Shown piece by piece: positions 17,165 through 24,537 of a stretch of DNA of 33,698 nt. Below the pieces are notes generated by a model that saw only the letters and a program-made list of their open reading frames with translations, ran no database searches and was not told the DNA's origin. The translations under genes were made by a program, and so were the position numbers. Positions within the stretch are counted from its first letter, which is position 1. Each line of letters begins with the position of its first letter. Location of the stretch: positions 1 to 33,698 of the forward strand of contig CALXJU010000017.1 in NCBI GenBank assembly GCA_944388705.1, given 5' to 3'. The DNA is from an uncultured Clostridia bacterium. Lineage in GTDB: Bacteria; Bacillota; Clostridia; TANB77; CAG-508.

Positions 17165-18016
17165 CTATTTTTCCCCCTTTATATATATTAACATGATGTC
17201 TTCTATTGTTGGCTTATCTATTATTTGTATGTCATATTTTCTTTTGAATTCATTTTTGTTTTCTACTAATATTTCATATTCATATCTGTTCTTTTTATAT
17301 TTTAAATAATCTGCTTTATTTATTTTTTTGAATTCTTGTTCAGAACATTTTACTATTCCATATCTATCTAATAATTCATCTTTTGTTTTTGTTAATACTA
17401 TTTCACCATTATTTATAAATGTTATATAATCTGCTATATGTTCTAAGTCTGATGTTATATGACTTGATACCAATATTGCATGTTCTTCATCTTGTATAAA
17501 ATCTTGAAATATGTCTAATATTTCATTTCTTGCAACTGGGTCTAGTCCTGATGTTGGTTCATCTAGTATTAATAATTTTGGATGATGTGATAATGCTACT
17601 GCTATTTTTAGTTTCATTTTCATTCCACTTGAATAGTCTTTTGATATTTTGTTTTTTGGTAATTTAAATTCTTCTATATATTTGAAATATAGTTTTTCAT
17701 CCCAGTTTTGATAAAAGTTCTTCATTATCTTGTTTATGTCCATCGGATTTAGATATTCTGATAAAAAACTATCATCTAATACTACTCCTATATCTTGTTT
17801 TATTTTCTTTTCTTCTTTTTTATTGTCTAGTCCAAATATTTTTATTTCTCCACTATCTGTGTTTATTATGTTTAATATTGCTTTTATTGTTGTTGTTTTT
17901 CCTGCTCCATTTTCTCCTATTAATCCCATTATCATTCCTTTTGGTAATGATAAATTTACATTTTTTAATTGAAAGTCTTTATACTTTTTGTTTAAGTTTT
18001 TTACTTCTAATATCAT
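17165..18016 (-). CDS. ABC transporter ATPase, YtrB-like
   Basis: About 283 residues carry Walker A GENGAGKTTT, signature YSSGMKMKLKIAVALS, Walker B LLILDEPTSGLDP and the switch region VSSHITSDLEHIADY. A C-terminal extension of about 80 residues follows the fold, as in YtrB/BsaE proteins. The start is the ATG at 18016, preceded by GAGGAGG, one base after the GntR gene ends. The gene order regulator-ATPase-permease is that of ytrA operons. Confidence 0.9.
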   Translation of the reverse strand: MILEVKNLNKKYKDFQLKNVNLSLPKGMIMGLIGENGAGKTTTIKAILNIINTDSGEIKIFGLDNKKEEKKIKQDIGVVLDDSFLSEYLNPMDINKIMKNFYQNWDEKLYFKYIEEFKLPKNKISKDYSSGMKMKLKIAVALSHHPKLLILDEPTSGLDPVARNEILDIFQDFIQDEEHAILVSSHITSDLEHIADYITFINNGEIVLTKTKDELLDRYGIVKCSEQEFKKINKADYLKYKKNRYEYEILVENKNEFKRKYDIQIIDKPTIEDIMLIYIKGEK

Positions 18017-18017
18017 T

Positions 18018-18395
18018 TTAATTTTCCTCCTCATATAAAATTTCTATTATATTTTGTATTTCTTGTTTTGATATATTACTTATTTTTGCTATTGATACTG
18101 CTGTATCTATTAAGTTTTCTATTTTTTGAAGTTGCTCTTCTCTTATTAGTTCTATATTTTTGTTTGCTACATATGTTCCTTTTCCTGGTATTGTTTCTAC
18201 ATATCCTTCTCTTTCTAGTTCTTCATATGCACTTTTGGTTGTTATTACACTTATTCTTAAGTCTTTTGCTAAACTTCTTATTGATGGCAGTAGTTCACCA
18301 GTTTTTAATTCATTTGATACTATTTTGTTTTTTATCTGTTCTTTGATTTGCTCATATATTGGTGTATTACTTGAATTACTTATTATTATATTCAT
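18018..18395 (-). CDS. GntR family regulator, YtrA-like
   Basis: The 125-residue protein has a winged helix-turn-helix with the GntR signature (TPIYEQIKEQIKNKIVSNEL, then PSIRSLAKDLRISVITTKSA, then EREGYVETIPGKGTYVA) and only a short helical tail. That length and tail define the YtrA subfamily, whose members repress an adjacent ABC operon. The ATG at 18395 has AAGGAG ten bases upstream; longer readings would run into the promoter. A palindrome overlapping the -10 element is the likely binding site for autoregulation. Confidence 0.9.
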   Translation of the reverse strand: MNIIISNSSNTPIYEQIKEQIKNKIVSNELKTGELLPSIRSLAKDLRISVITTKSAYEELEREGYVETIPGKGTYVANKNIELIREEQLQKIENLIDTAVSIAKISNISKQEIQNIIEILYEEEN

Positions 18396-18419
18396 CAAAA
18401 TTTTCTCCTTTTTTATTCC

Positions 18420-18458
18420 GTATATATACAGTATATACAGTTTATATAATTTTGTCAA
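18420..18458 (-). promoter_or_regulatory. Promoter and operator of the YtrA-type operon
   Basis: On the minus strand the -35 TTGACA (18453-18458) and the -10 TATACT (18430-18435) are separated by exactly 17 bases. GTATATA and TATATAC form a palindrome over 18420-18438 with a five-base centre, covering the -10 element. A bound GntR dimer there would block polymerase. Confidence 0.75.
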
Positions 18459-18487
18459 TACCTTTTTGAAAAAAATTATTTTTAGAC

Positions 18488-18520
18488 AAAAAATTAGAGT
18501 AACTCGTTTGAATTACTCTA
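18488..18520 (-). terminator. Intrinsic terminator below the DUF2281 region
   Basis: TAGAGTAA (18495-18502) pairs with TTACTCTA (18513-18520). On the minus strand the stem is followed by six T. It ends the unit that contains the DUF2281 gene and the fragment after it. Confidence 0.8.
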
Positions 18521-18522
18521 TA

Positions 18523-18618
18523 CTATTCATCCTTTAAATATTTTTCCCAATCCATAAAAGCATGACCTATTCTTAATACTAACGCTTTAGAATTTTCTTC
18601 ATCAACTCTTTTTATATA
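18523..18618 (-). pseudogene. Short open fragment after the DUF2281 gene
   Basis: Directly after, and slightly overlapping, the DUF2281 stop codon another frame is open for 31 codons, including NSKALVLRIGHAFMDWEKYL, and ends just before the terminator. There is no start codon. Codon content looks protein-like. It may be the true C-terminus of the DUF2281 protein, separated by a one-base shift near 18612-18618, or the last piece of a lost partner gene. Confidence 0.35.
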
Positions 18619-18854
18619 TTATCGATTTTAGCAAAAGTTTCATCTAAAGAAAATACCTTATTTGATTTTATGTCATCTAATCCTTTCTGTAGCTTTTCTT
18701 TTAAATCTTTTTTGCTTTTTATTGTTATACTATCTGGAGCCTCTGCATCTATATATGACAGTTTTAAATATTCGATAAAATTAATAACTTGATTTGTTAG
18801 TTCCTCTGGTAAAGTTTCAATTTCATTATATAATTTTTGTTTTTCTATAGACAT
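18612..18854 (-). CDS. DUF2281-like small protein (antitoxin-type)
   Basis: About 80 residues begin MSIEKQKLYNEIETLPEELT, then QVINFIEYLKLSYI. The pattern L-P-E-E-x(5-6)-V-x-x-F-I-E-Y-L is typical of DUF2281 proteins, several of which sit in toxin-antitoxin loci. The C-terminal half is Lys/Asp-rich and probably disordered. The ATG at 18854 is the start because GGAGG lies nine bases upstream. No intact toxin gene follows, only a short open fragment and a terminator. Confidence 0.65.
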   Translation of the reverse strand: MSIEKQKLYNEIETLPEELTNQVINFIEYLKLSYIDAEAPDSITIKSKKDLKEKLQKGLDDIKSNKVFSLDETFAKIDNI

Positions 18855-18890
18855 ATTGATTACCTCCATAAATAAATTTACAATATCATT

Positions 18891-18899
18891 ATTATATCA
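18891..18899 (-). promoter_or_regulatory. Extended -10 promoter of the DUF2281 gene
   Basis: The minus strand reads TGATATAAT about 37 bases upstream of the start codon, with no good -35. The element is identical to the one in front of the gene at 12580. Confidence 0.5.
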
Positions 18900-18941
18900 T
18901 TTTTTCTTTTAAAAATCTATAAATTTAACAATATTCTCTCA

Positions 18942-19664
18942 TTACTCTTCTGTTATTTCTAAAAACAACTCTTCTAATGAGCCATTTTCTTTAAATTTTT
19001 CTTTCATTTCTTCTAATGTTCCTACAAATACTAATTTTCCTTTATTTATTATTCCTACTCTATCACATAATTTTTCTGCAACTTCTAATATATGTGTTGA
19101 GAAAAATACTGTTTTTCCTGATTTTGCATGCTCTCTCATCATTTCTTTTAAGTCATAAGATGATTTAGGGTCTAATCCTGTCATAGGTTCATCTAATATC
19201 CAATTTTTTGGTTCTGATAATAAGGCACCACATATTACTATTTTTTGTCTCATTCCGTGTGAATAACTTTGTATTTGGTTATTTAAGTCTTTATAAATTT
19301 CAAATTTTTTTGTTAGTTCTTCTATTTTTTCTTTTCTTTTTTCTGTCGATATTTCATAAACATCTGCCATGAAATTTAAGTATTCTATTCCTTTTAGTTT
19401 CAAAAACATATCTGGATTATCTGGAACAAATCCAAAATTCTTTTTAGCTTCTAATGGACTATCAGTTATACTTTTTCCATCTATTAGAACATCTCCTTCA
19501 TCTGCATCTAGTATTCCTGTAATTATTTTTATTGTTGTTGTTTTTCCTGCTCCATTTGGTCCTAAAAATCCGAAAATTTCTCCATTTTTGATTTCTAAAT
19601 TTAAATTATCAAGAGTTTTTTTACCTTTTACATATGATTTTGATACATTTTTGATTTCTATCAT
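18942..19664 (-). CDS. ABC transporter ATPase without adjacent permease
   Basis: The 240-residue subunit has Walker A GPNGAGKTTT, signature YSHGMRQKI, Walker B WILDEPMTGLDP and switch FSTHILEVAEKLCD. It is close to EcsA/YxlF-type exporter ATPases. Its start overlaps the stop of the AI-2E-family gene by four bases (ATGA), so it is translated with that gene. A permease gene would be expected downstream, but only the DUF2281 unit is there, so the partner is elsewhere or lost. WILDEP instead of LLLDEP in Walker B is a small deviation. Confidence 0.85.
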   Translation of the reverse strand: MIEIKNVSKSYVKGKKTLDNLNLEIKNGEIFGFLGPNGAGKTTTIKIITGILDADEGDVLIDGKSITDSPLEAKKNFGFVPDNPDMFLKLKGIEYLNFMADVYEISTEKRKEKIEELTKKFEIYKDLNNQIQSYSHGMRQKIVICGALLSEPKNWILDEPMTGLDPKSSYDLKEMMREHAKSGKTVFFSTHILEVAEKLCDRVGIINKGKLVFVGTLEEMKEKFKENGSLEELFLEITEE

Positions 19665-20755
19665 TTTTTTACCTCTCCTAATTTTTTATTTACATCTACT
19701 TTCAATATTGTATATAATACTGAAAATGTTGGTACTGCCACTAACATTCCAATTATTCCAAATAGACTTGCTCCTACACTTACTGCAACTAATACCCATA
19801 TTCCTGGTAATCCTATTGATGTTCCTACTACTCTAGGATATATTAAGTTTCCTTCAACTTGTTGTAATATTATTATAAATATTATAAATGTTATTACTTT
19901 CATAATGTCTACAGATGCTATTAGTACTGCTCCTATTGCTGCTCCTATAAATGCTCCTACTATTGGTATTAATGCTGTTACTCCTATTAATACTCCTATT
20001 TGTACGGCATATGGTATTTGTAATATTAACATTCCAATTATACATAAAGTTCCTAAAATTACTGCTTCTAAGCATTGTATTGTTAAGAAGTTTGCAAATG
20101 TGTTTCTTGTTAGTCTTGCTATTCCAAGTATTTTTCTTACTCTTTCTTTTTTTACATATGCAAATAGTATTTTTGTAAATTGTTTTTGCAATCTTTCTTT
20201 GCTCATCAATATATATATTGCAAATATTATTGCTATTACTGTTGTTGATATTGCACTAACAAAATTTCCAACTAATGAAATTGAAGATGTTATAAATCCT
20301 GTTGCTATATTTATTATTTCTTGATTTATTGATTCTTGAGTTATATTCAAGTTTTCCATTAAATTTTCTATTTGCACACTTCCTAATGCATTTTTTATAT
20401 TTTCTGTGTAAAATGGTAGTTGTTCAATTAATAATTGGGCTATATCTATTAATTTTGGTAATATTAATTTTACTATTAAAGCAACTATCAATACTATTAT
20501 TATTATTGATAATATTAGTGAGATTACTCTTGTTATTTTCTTTCTTTTTTTCTTTTTTGTTAATTTTCTTTCAAAAAATCTCATAGGGATATTTAATATA
20601 AATGCTATTATTCCACCTATTAAAAATGGTGATAATATTTTTATTATAGTATTTAAGAAGTTTCCTAATGTTCCTAAATTGTTTAAACACCAATATACTA
20701 CTATTGCAATTAGTACTATTTTTAACCATTTTCTGGTTTCTTCTTTTTCTTTCAT
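19661..20755 (-). CDS. AI-2E family transporter (PerM/TqsA-like)
   Basis: About 364 residues include some eight membrane segments, with the family pattern of an N-terminal helical pair, a long soluble stretch (FYTENIKNALGSVQIENLME) and the conserved C-terminal block AVQIGVLIGVTALIPIVGAF followed by GTSIGLPGIWVLVAVSVGA. Family members export small molecules such as autoinducer-2 or act as Na+/H+ antiporters; the substrate here is unknown. I prefer the ATG at 20755; a GTG six codons upstream lacks a ribosome-binding site. It is the first gene of a two-gene unit with the ABC ATPase. Confidence 0.85.
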   Translation of the reverse strand: MKEKEETRKWLKIVLIAIVVYWCLNNLGTLGNFLNTIIKILSPFLIGGIIAFILNIPMRFFERKLTKKKKRKKITRVISLILSIIIIVLIVALIVKLILPKLIDIAQLLIEQLPFYTENIKNALGSVQIENLMENLNITQESINQEIINIATGFITSSISLVGNFVSAISTTVIAIIFAIYILMSKERLQKQFTKILFAYVKKERVRKILGIARLTRNTFANFLTIQCLEAVILGTLCIIGMLILQIPYAVQIGVLIGVTALIPIVGAFIGAAIGAVLIASVDIMKVITFIIFIIILQQVEGNLIYPRVVGTSIGLPGIWVLVAVSVGASLFGIIGMLVAVPTFSVLYTILKVDVNKKLGEVKK

Positions 20756-20858
20756 ATCATCCCAACCTTTCACTTTTTTTCGATTATATCATATTAATTA
20801 CTTTATTTCTATAGATTGAAAAAATTCTTGTAATAAAGTCTTATAGTATTTACATAAT

Positions 20859-20887
20859 TTGACATTTTACTAGTAATTTGCTATAAT
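20859..20887 (+). promoter_or_regulatory. Consensus sigma-A promoter
   Basis: TTGACA (20859-20864) and TATAAT (20882-20887) are both perfect and are separated by 17 bases. It drives the unknown gene at 20935, which should be well expressed in growing cells. Confidence 0.85.
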
Positions 20888-20934
20888 ATTTTTCGTAACT
20901 AATAAATATGTAATTCTAAAGAAAGGACATTGAT

Positions 20935-21450
20935 ATGAGTGTAAAGATTGAACTTATTAAACGATTAATAGGAGATTACCCTCCCACTTTTTCTGTTGAT
21001 TATTCACCATTTCGGAATTGTTATGCTCATGCATTAAATTGCAACTATGAAGACAGAGATTTTTCAACATATACCCCTGGATTGATTTATGCAAATTACA
21101 ATGGAAGTGATTTTTTTGATTATGGAGATTATTTTTTTGATTATGATTTATTTATAAAATTAATCAAAAGAGATTGTTCTGCTTTGTCAATAACTGCTTC
21201 CTCATGCTCTTTTGATTCTAAACTGAGGGATGGCTCATGTAAAATTGCTTTATCTTATTCAAAAGCTGATAATGATTTTCATTTTTTAAGGCAAAATTCT
21301 GATGGTTTATGGTCACATAAACCTGGATTTGGTTCTCCATCGATTAGAGTGAAAAGTGAAATTATTCCATATAATGGTGAAAAATCAATTGAAATTTTTG
21401 GTCATTCATACAAAGTTTTCGAAATTATGGAATTGCACAAGAATTTTTAG
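20935..21450 (+). CDS. Unknown protein with Cys/His motif, possibly papain-like
   Basis: The 171-residue soluble protein has no signal peptide. It contains RNCYAHALN (Cys29) near the start and DFHFLRQNSDGLWSHKPGFG (His116, His128) near residues 115-133. An N-C-Y-A helix followed by strand-borne His and a W-S-H-K-P-G turn is what one sees in small papain-fold or NlpC-like enzymes, so a cysteine hydrolase is possible; I cannot assign a family. There are four other cysteines. It has the best promoter in the window and an AAAGGAC-type ribosome site. It contains the only in-frame CGG codon (21013-21015, Arg27) that I found in an intact gene. Confidence 0.7.
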   Translation: MSVKIELIKRLIGDYPPTFSVDYSPFRNCYAHALNCNYEDRDFSTYTPGLIYANYNGSDFFDYGDYFFDYDLFIKLIKRDCSALSITASSCSFDSKLRDGSCKIALSYSKADNDFHFLRQNSDGLWSHKPGFGSPSIRVKSEIIPYNGEKSIEIFGHSYKVFEIMELHKNF

Positions 21451-21470
21451 GAATTAGTTGTTCCTAATGC

Positions 21471-21505
21471 AAAAAAGTAGAAATCTGTATAGTTTCTACT
21501 TTTTT
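21471..21505. terminator. Bidirectional terminator
   Basis: A perfect 13-bp stem pairs 21471-21483 with 21493-21505 around nine bases, with six A on one side and six T on the other. It lies between two convergent genes and can serve both. Confidence 0.9.
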
Positions 21506-21521
21506 GTTTTAGTTAATATTT

Positions 21522-22595
21522 TTACTTTAAATAATTTATTGTTGCATTACAAGAATATTTCCAACTACTGCTCCATCCTTCTGGTGTATCCCCTTCTTTA
21601 AATAGTACATTTATTGTTTGTGTAGGTTCCCAAAAGTAAAAAACTATATATCCCATATCTATTACAGATATTGGTATTGTTATGTTTGTTAAATCATTAC
21701 AAAGAGAAAATACCTCAGTACCTATACTTGTTACACTATCTGGTATCTTTATTGTAGATAAATTTTTAGCATTCTTAAAAAAATAATCTGGAATTTCTTT
21801 TAAATTTTCTGATAGTACAACTTTTTTTAAGGGACTGTCTTTTCCAGCACTACTTGCTGAATATATTTTTGTTATAGTATTTGGATATATTATTGTTTCT
21901 ATATTTGGATAATTTGCACCTGGTCCAACTGCATTAGGCATTATTTCCCAAATTGTAAGATCAACTTCAGTTATTGTATATATTTCACCATCTATTTCTG
22001 CTTGATATGGTATTACTAATGTATCTGTTATTCCTGTATAATTTATTTTATAATTAGTATCTGGTAAATCTTCTTTTTTAGTTTCTGTATTATATCCATT
22101 TTTATTACAGTATTGTGATTTTATACCTGAAATTTTAGCTGTTTTCGCTGATAAATCTAATATATCAATATTAAATAAATCTGTTGGTGATATCTGGTCT
22201 TCTGTAATCACTTCACTATACATTCCATTAGATTCTATATGGAATTTTAAATTTACTTCTACTTTTCTATTTTCTTCTTGAAATATTATATTTGTTGGAA
22301 ATTCACTTCCTTCTGCATATATATCTTCTCTATTTTCCATTTCATTTACTTCTTCTGCTACCATTTGTGGTGTTATTCCATTTGTACTCCCCATATTTTC
22401 TCCGATTAAACTATTTACTGCTAAATCCACCAACTCTTCTACTCTTGCTTGCTCTGTCTCATCTTTTGCTTTACCTGCTTGTGTTATTATTCCATTCTCT
22501 CCTGTTAACATTGATATACTTACCGCTGCTAATATTAATAATACTACTATTGTTACTACTAATGCTATTAGTGTTATTCCTCTTTCTTTTCTCAT
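21522..22595 (-). CDS. Prepilin-leader protein with leucine-rich repeats
   Basis: The protein has 357 residues. The start, MRKERGITLIALVVTIVVLL, is a type IV prepilin-like signal: basic residues, Gly6 as the likely cleavage point and a long hydrophobic helix, followed by ENGIITQAGKAKDETEQARV. It lacks the usual Glu at position 5 of the mature protein. The middle is unassigned; residues about 195-330 hold BspA-type leucine-rich repeats (ITKIYSASS, LKKVVLSENLKEIPDYFFKN, LSTIKIPDSVTSIGTEVF, LTNITIPISV). This makes it a surface or pseudopilus-linked binding protein. A strong AAAGGAGG site precedes the ATG. The same leader recurs, truncated, at 130. Confidence 0.8.
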   Translation of the reverse strand: MRKERGITLIALVVTIVVLLILAAVSISMLTGENGIITQAGKAKDETEQARVEELVDLAVNSLIGENMGSTNGITPQMVAEEVNEMENREDIYAEGSEFPTNIIFQEENRKVEVNLKFHIESNGMYSEVITEDQISPTDLFNIDILDLSAKTAKISGIKSQYCNKNGYNTETKKEDLPDTNYKINYTGITDTLVIPYQAEIDGEIYTITEVDLTIWEIMPNAVGPGANYPNIETIIYPNTITKIYSASSAGKDSPLKKVVLSENLKEIPDYFFKNAKNLSTIKIPDSVTSIGTEVFSLCNDLTNITIPISVIDMGYIVFYFWEPTQTINVLFKEGDTPEGWSSSWKYSCNATINYLK

Positions 22596-22628
22596 TTTTC
22601 TTTTGCTCCTCCTTTTATTTTTTTCATT

Positions 22629-22792
22629 AATTAAATAACTTAAAGATATAAAAAAAGTCCCGATTTCTTGGGACTCTTTAATTTTCTATTTTTAGTTTTA
22701 TATAAATCTTATTTTTGAATTTAAAAATACCTTGATTTTTTTACTCTTTATTGATATAGTAATTTTGTCTTATATCTTTAAGTTATTTAATT
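22629..22792. repeat. MITE-like element with perfect 23-bp terminal inverted repeats
   Basis: Arms 22629-22651 and 22770-22792 are exact reverse complements over 23 bases and enclose 118 bases that carry no gene. A terminator-like hairpin (22656-22675) lies just inside the left arm. No clear target-site duplication is visible. It sits between the ZIP gene and the prepilin-leader gene. It may be a non-autonomous transposon or a long-stem RNA. Confidence 0.5.
22650..22675 (-). terminator. Intrinsic terminator inside the inverted-repeat element
   Basis: AGTCCC (22656-22661) pairs with GGGACT (22670-22675). On the minus strand seven T follow. It probably ends transcripts of the ZIP gene, whose stop codon lies about 140 bases upstream. 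Confidence 0.75.
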
Positions 22793-22815
22793 TACGACAA
22801 TTTTTTCCAAATTAT

Positions 22816-23613
22816 TTACCCTAATGCAACATCTAATATCATCATCAAAGAAAAACCTAAAATTAAACCAATTGTTGCTAAATTTTTATTTTCCTTTACT
22901 GATTCTGGTAATAATTCTCTAGCTGCAACTGCAATCATTGCTCCTGCTGCAAATGCAAGTAAAAATGGCAATATAGCTCTTATTTTCATTACTAATATTA
23001 CTCCAATAACTGCTGATATAGGTTCAACTATTCCAGATGCCTGCCCAAGAAAGAAACTTTTTGTTCTTGAAAAGCCTTCATTTCTTAATGGTAATGATAC
23101 TGCTGCACCTTCTGGAAAATTCTGAATTCCTATTCCAATTGCTAACATTACTGCTCCTATTAATGTCATTCCTGGTACTTGACTTGCTATTCCTCCAAAT
23201 GCTACACCAATTGCCATTCCCTCTGGTATATTATGAATTGTAATTGCAGATATTAATAATATACTTCTTTTTAGTGATTCTGCACTTCTTGAATTATTTT
23301 GTTTTTTTAGCATCTTATCTAAAAATTTATCAGATAATAGTACAAATAAGCTTCCAACAACAAATCCAGTTGCTGGCAATATCCATTCTATGTATCCTAA
23401 TTCACCAGATAATTCTATTGCTGGAGCAAGTAATGACCAAAACGATGCTGCAATCATAACCCCTGCACTAAATCCTAATATTGTATTTAATATTTTCTTA
23501 TTTACATTTTTAAAAAAGCAAACTACAAGTGCTCCTAATGCTGTTATTCCCCACGTAAACATTGTTGCAATTAATGCTTGAATCGTTGGGTGTAAATGTT
23601 CTAACCAATCCAA
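22816..23613 (-). CDS. ZIP family metal transporter (ZupT-like)
   Basis: The 265-residue membrane protein has about eight helices. The metal-site helices are clear: TIHNIPEGMAIGVAFGG (helix 4) and GIQNFPEGAAVSLPLRNEG (helix 5). It should import zinc or related divalent metals into the cytoplasm. The start is TTG, supported by GAGGTG seven bases upstream. The palindrome ATTACATA...TATGTAAT between the start and the likely promoter may be a metalloregulator site. Confidence 0.9.
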   Translation of the reverse strand: MDWLEHLHPTIQALIATMFTWGITALGALVVCFFKNVNKKILNTILGFSAGVMIAASFWSLLAPAIELSGELGYIEWILPATGFVVGSLFVLLSDKFLDKMLKKQNNSRSAESLKRSILLISAITIHNIPEGMAIGVAFGGIASQVPGMTLIGAVMLAIGIGIQNFPEGAAVSLPLRNEGFSRTKSFFLGQASGIVEPISAVIGVILVMKIRAILPFLLAFAAGAMIAVAARELLPESVKENKNLATIGLILGFSLMMILDVALG

Positions 23614-23628
23614 TCTTGTTCACCTCAC

Positions 23629-23653
23629 ATTACATAATATGTGTATATGTAAT
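23629..23653 (-). promoter_or_regulatory. Possible operator upstream of the ZIP gene
   Basis: ATTACATA (23629-23636) and TATGTAAT (23646-23653) form an eight-base inverted repeat with a nine-base spacer, 16 bases upstream of the TTG start. Placement fits a repressor such as Zur or MntR, but the sequence is not a textbook box for either. Confidence 0.35.
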
Positions 23654-23677
23654 ATTATGATACAAGATTTACAAATT

Positions 23678-24526
23678 TTATTCTTTTAAATACTCTAACA
23701 ATCCATCCATTTTTTCTTGAATATCACTTTTTCCTAAATCATACATTTCTTGAATTTTGTAGATATCTCTTTCTATTCTTTTTATTCCAACTGTTCTTGA
23801 AGGTCTAATTACAAAAATCTTCTTTTCTTTTTCTAATTGAATTACTTTTTCTACTTCTTCATTATACATTTTATATCTGTTATTTATTGTTTCTACTAGT
23901 TTAGGATATTTACGATAATATATTTGAGGAATTTTTTCATTACTTTTTTTCTTTCTATATTCAATTGGTCTAGTAAGGATTACTACAACCCTGTCAAATC
24001 CCATACTCATTATTTTTTCTATAGGAATACTATCTGATATTCCTCCATCTAAATATTTTTTACCTTTTATAATTACTGGTTTTGATACATATGGCATTGA
24101 ACCTGATGCTCTTAAATATTCTAATTGTACCTTGTCTTTTAAGTCATCTATTTTTATATATTCTGGTTTTCCTGTTTCCATATTTGTTACAACTGCATAA
24201 AATTCTACTTCAGTTCTTTTAAATGTGTCAAAATCTACTGGGTCTAATTCATTTACTATTTTATTGAAGCAAAATTCTCTGTTCATTATATCTCCTGTTG
24301 ATATCAATGAATAAAATCCCATATAGTCCTTATTTCTTGCATATTTTTTATTATATCTTAACACTCTTCCTATTTGTTTAGATTTATAATTCATTCCAAA
24401 CAATGCTCCTGCTGATACACCAATAATTCCATCTATTTTGATGCCTTTTTCCATGAACACATCTAATATTCCAGCAGTATATAAACCTCTCATTGCTCCA
24501 CCTTCAAGTAATAAACCAGTTTTCAT
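23678..24526 (-). CDS. Patatin-like phospholipase
   Basis: About 282 residues. The N-terminus carries the oxyanion-hole motif GGAMRG (9-14), the nucleophile elbow GVSAG (Ser38) and the catalytic Asp in KYLDGGISDSIP. This is the compact RssA/YlbK-like form of a serine lipid hydrolase in the cytoplasm or at the membrane. The C-terminal third is charged (MYNEEVEKVIQLEKEKKIFV). The ATG at 24526 is chosen because GGAGG lies six bases upstream. It follows the GT39-like gene on the same strand by 11 bases and is probably in its operon. Confidence 0.85.
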   Translation of the reverse strand: MKTGLLLEGGAMRGLYTAGILDVFMEKGIKIDGIIGVSAGALFGMNYKSKQIGRVLRYNKKYARNKDYMGFYSLISTGDIMNREFCFNKIVNELDPVDFDTFKRTEVEFYAVVTNMETGKPEYIKIDDLKDKVQLEYLRASGSMPYVSKPVIIKGKKYLDGGISDSIPIEKIMSMGFDRVVVILTRPIEYRKKKSNEKIPQIYYRKYPKLVETINNRYKMYNEEVEKVIQLEKEKKIFVIRPSRTVGIKRIERDIYKIQEMYDLGKSDIQEKMDGLLEYLKE

Positions 24527-24537
24527 TTTTACCTCCA

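Noticed and set aside
21013..21015. CGG as an untranslatable codon everywhere
   Set aside because: The 20935 ORF contains CGG in frame (Arg27) with convincing protein sequence on both sides, so at least one CGG appears to be read normally.
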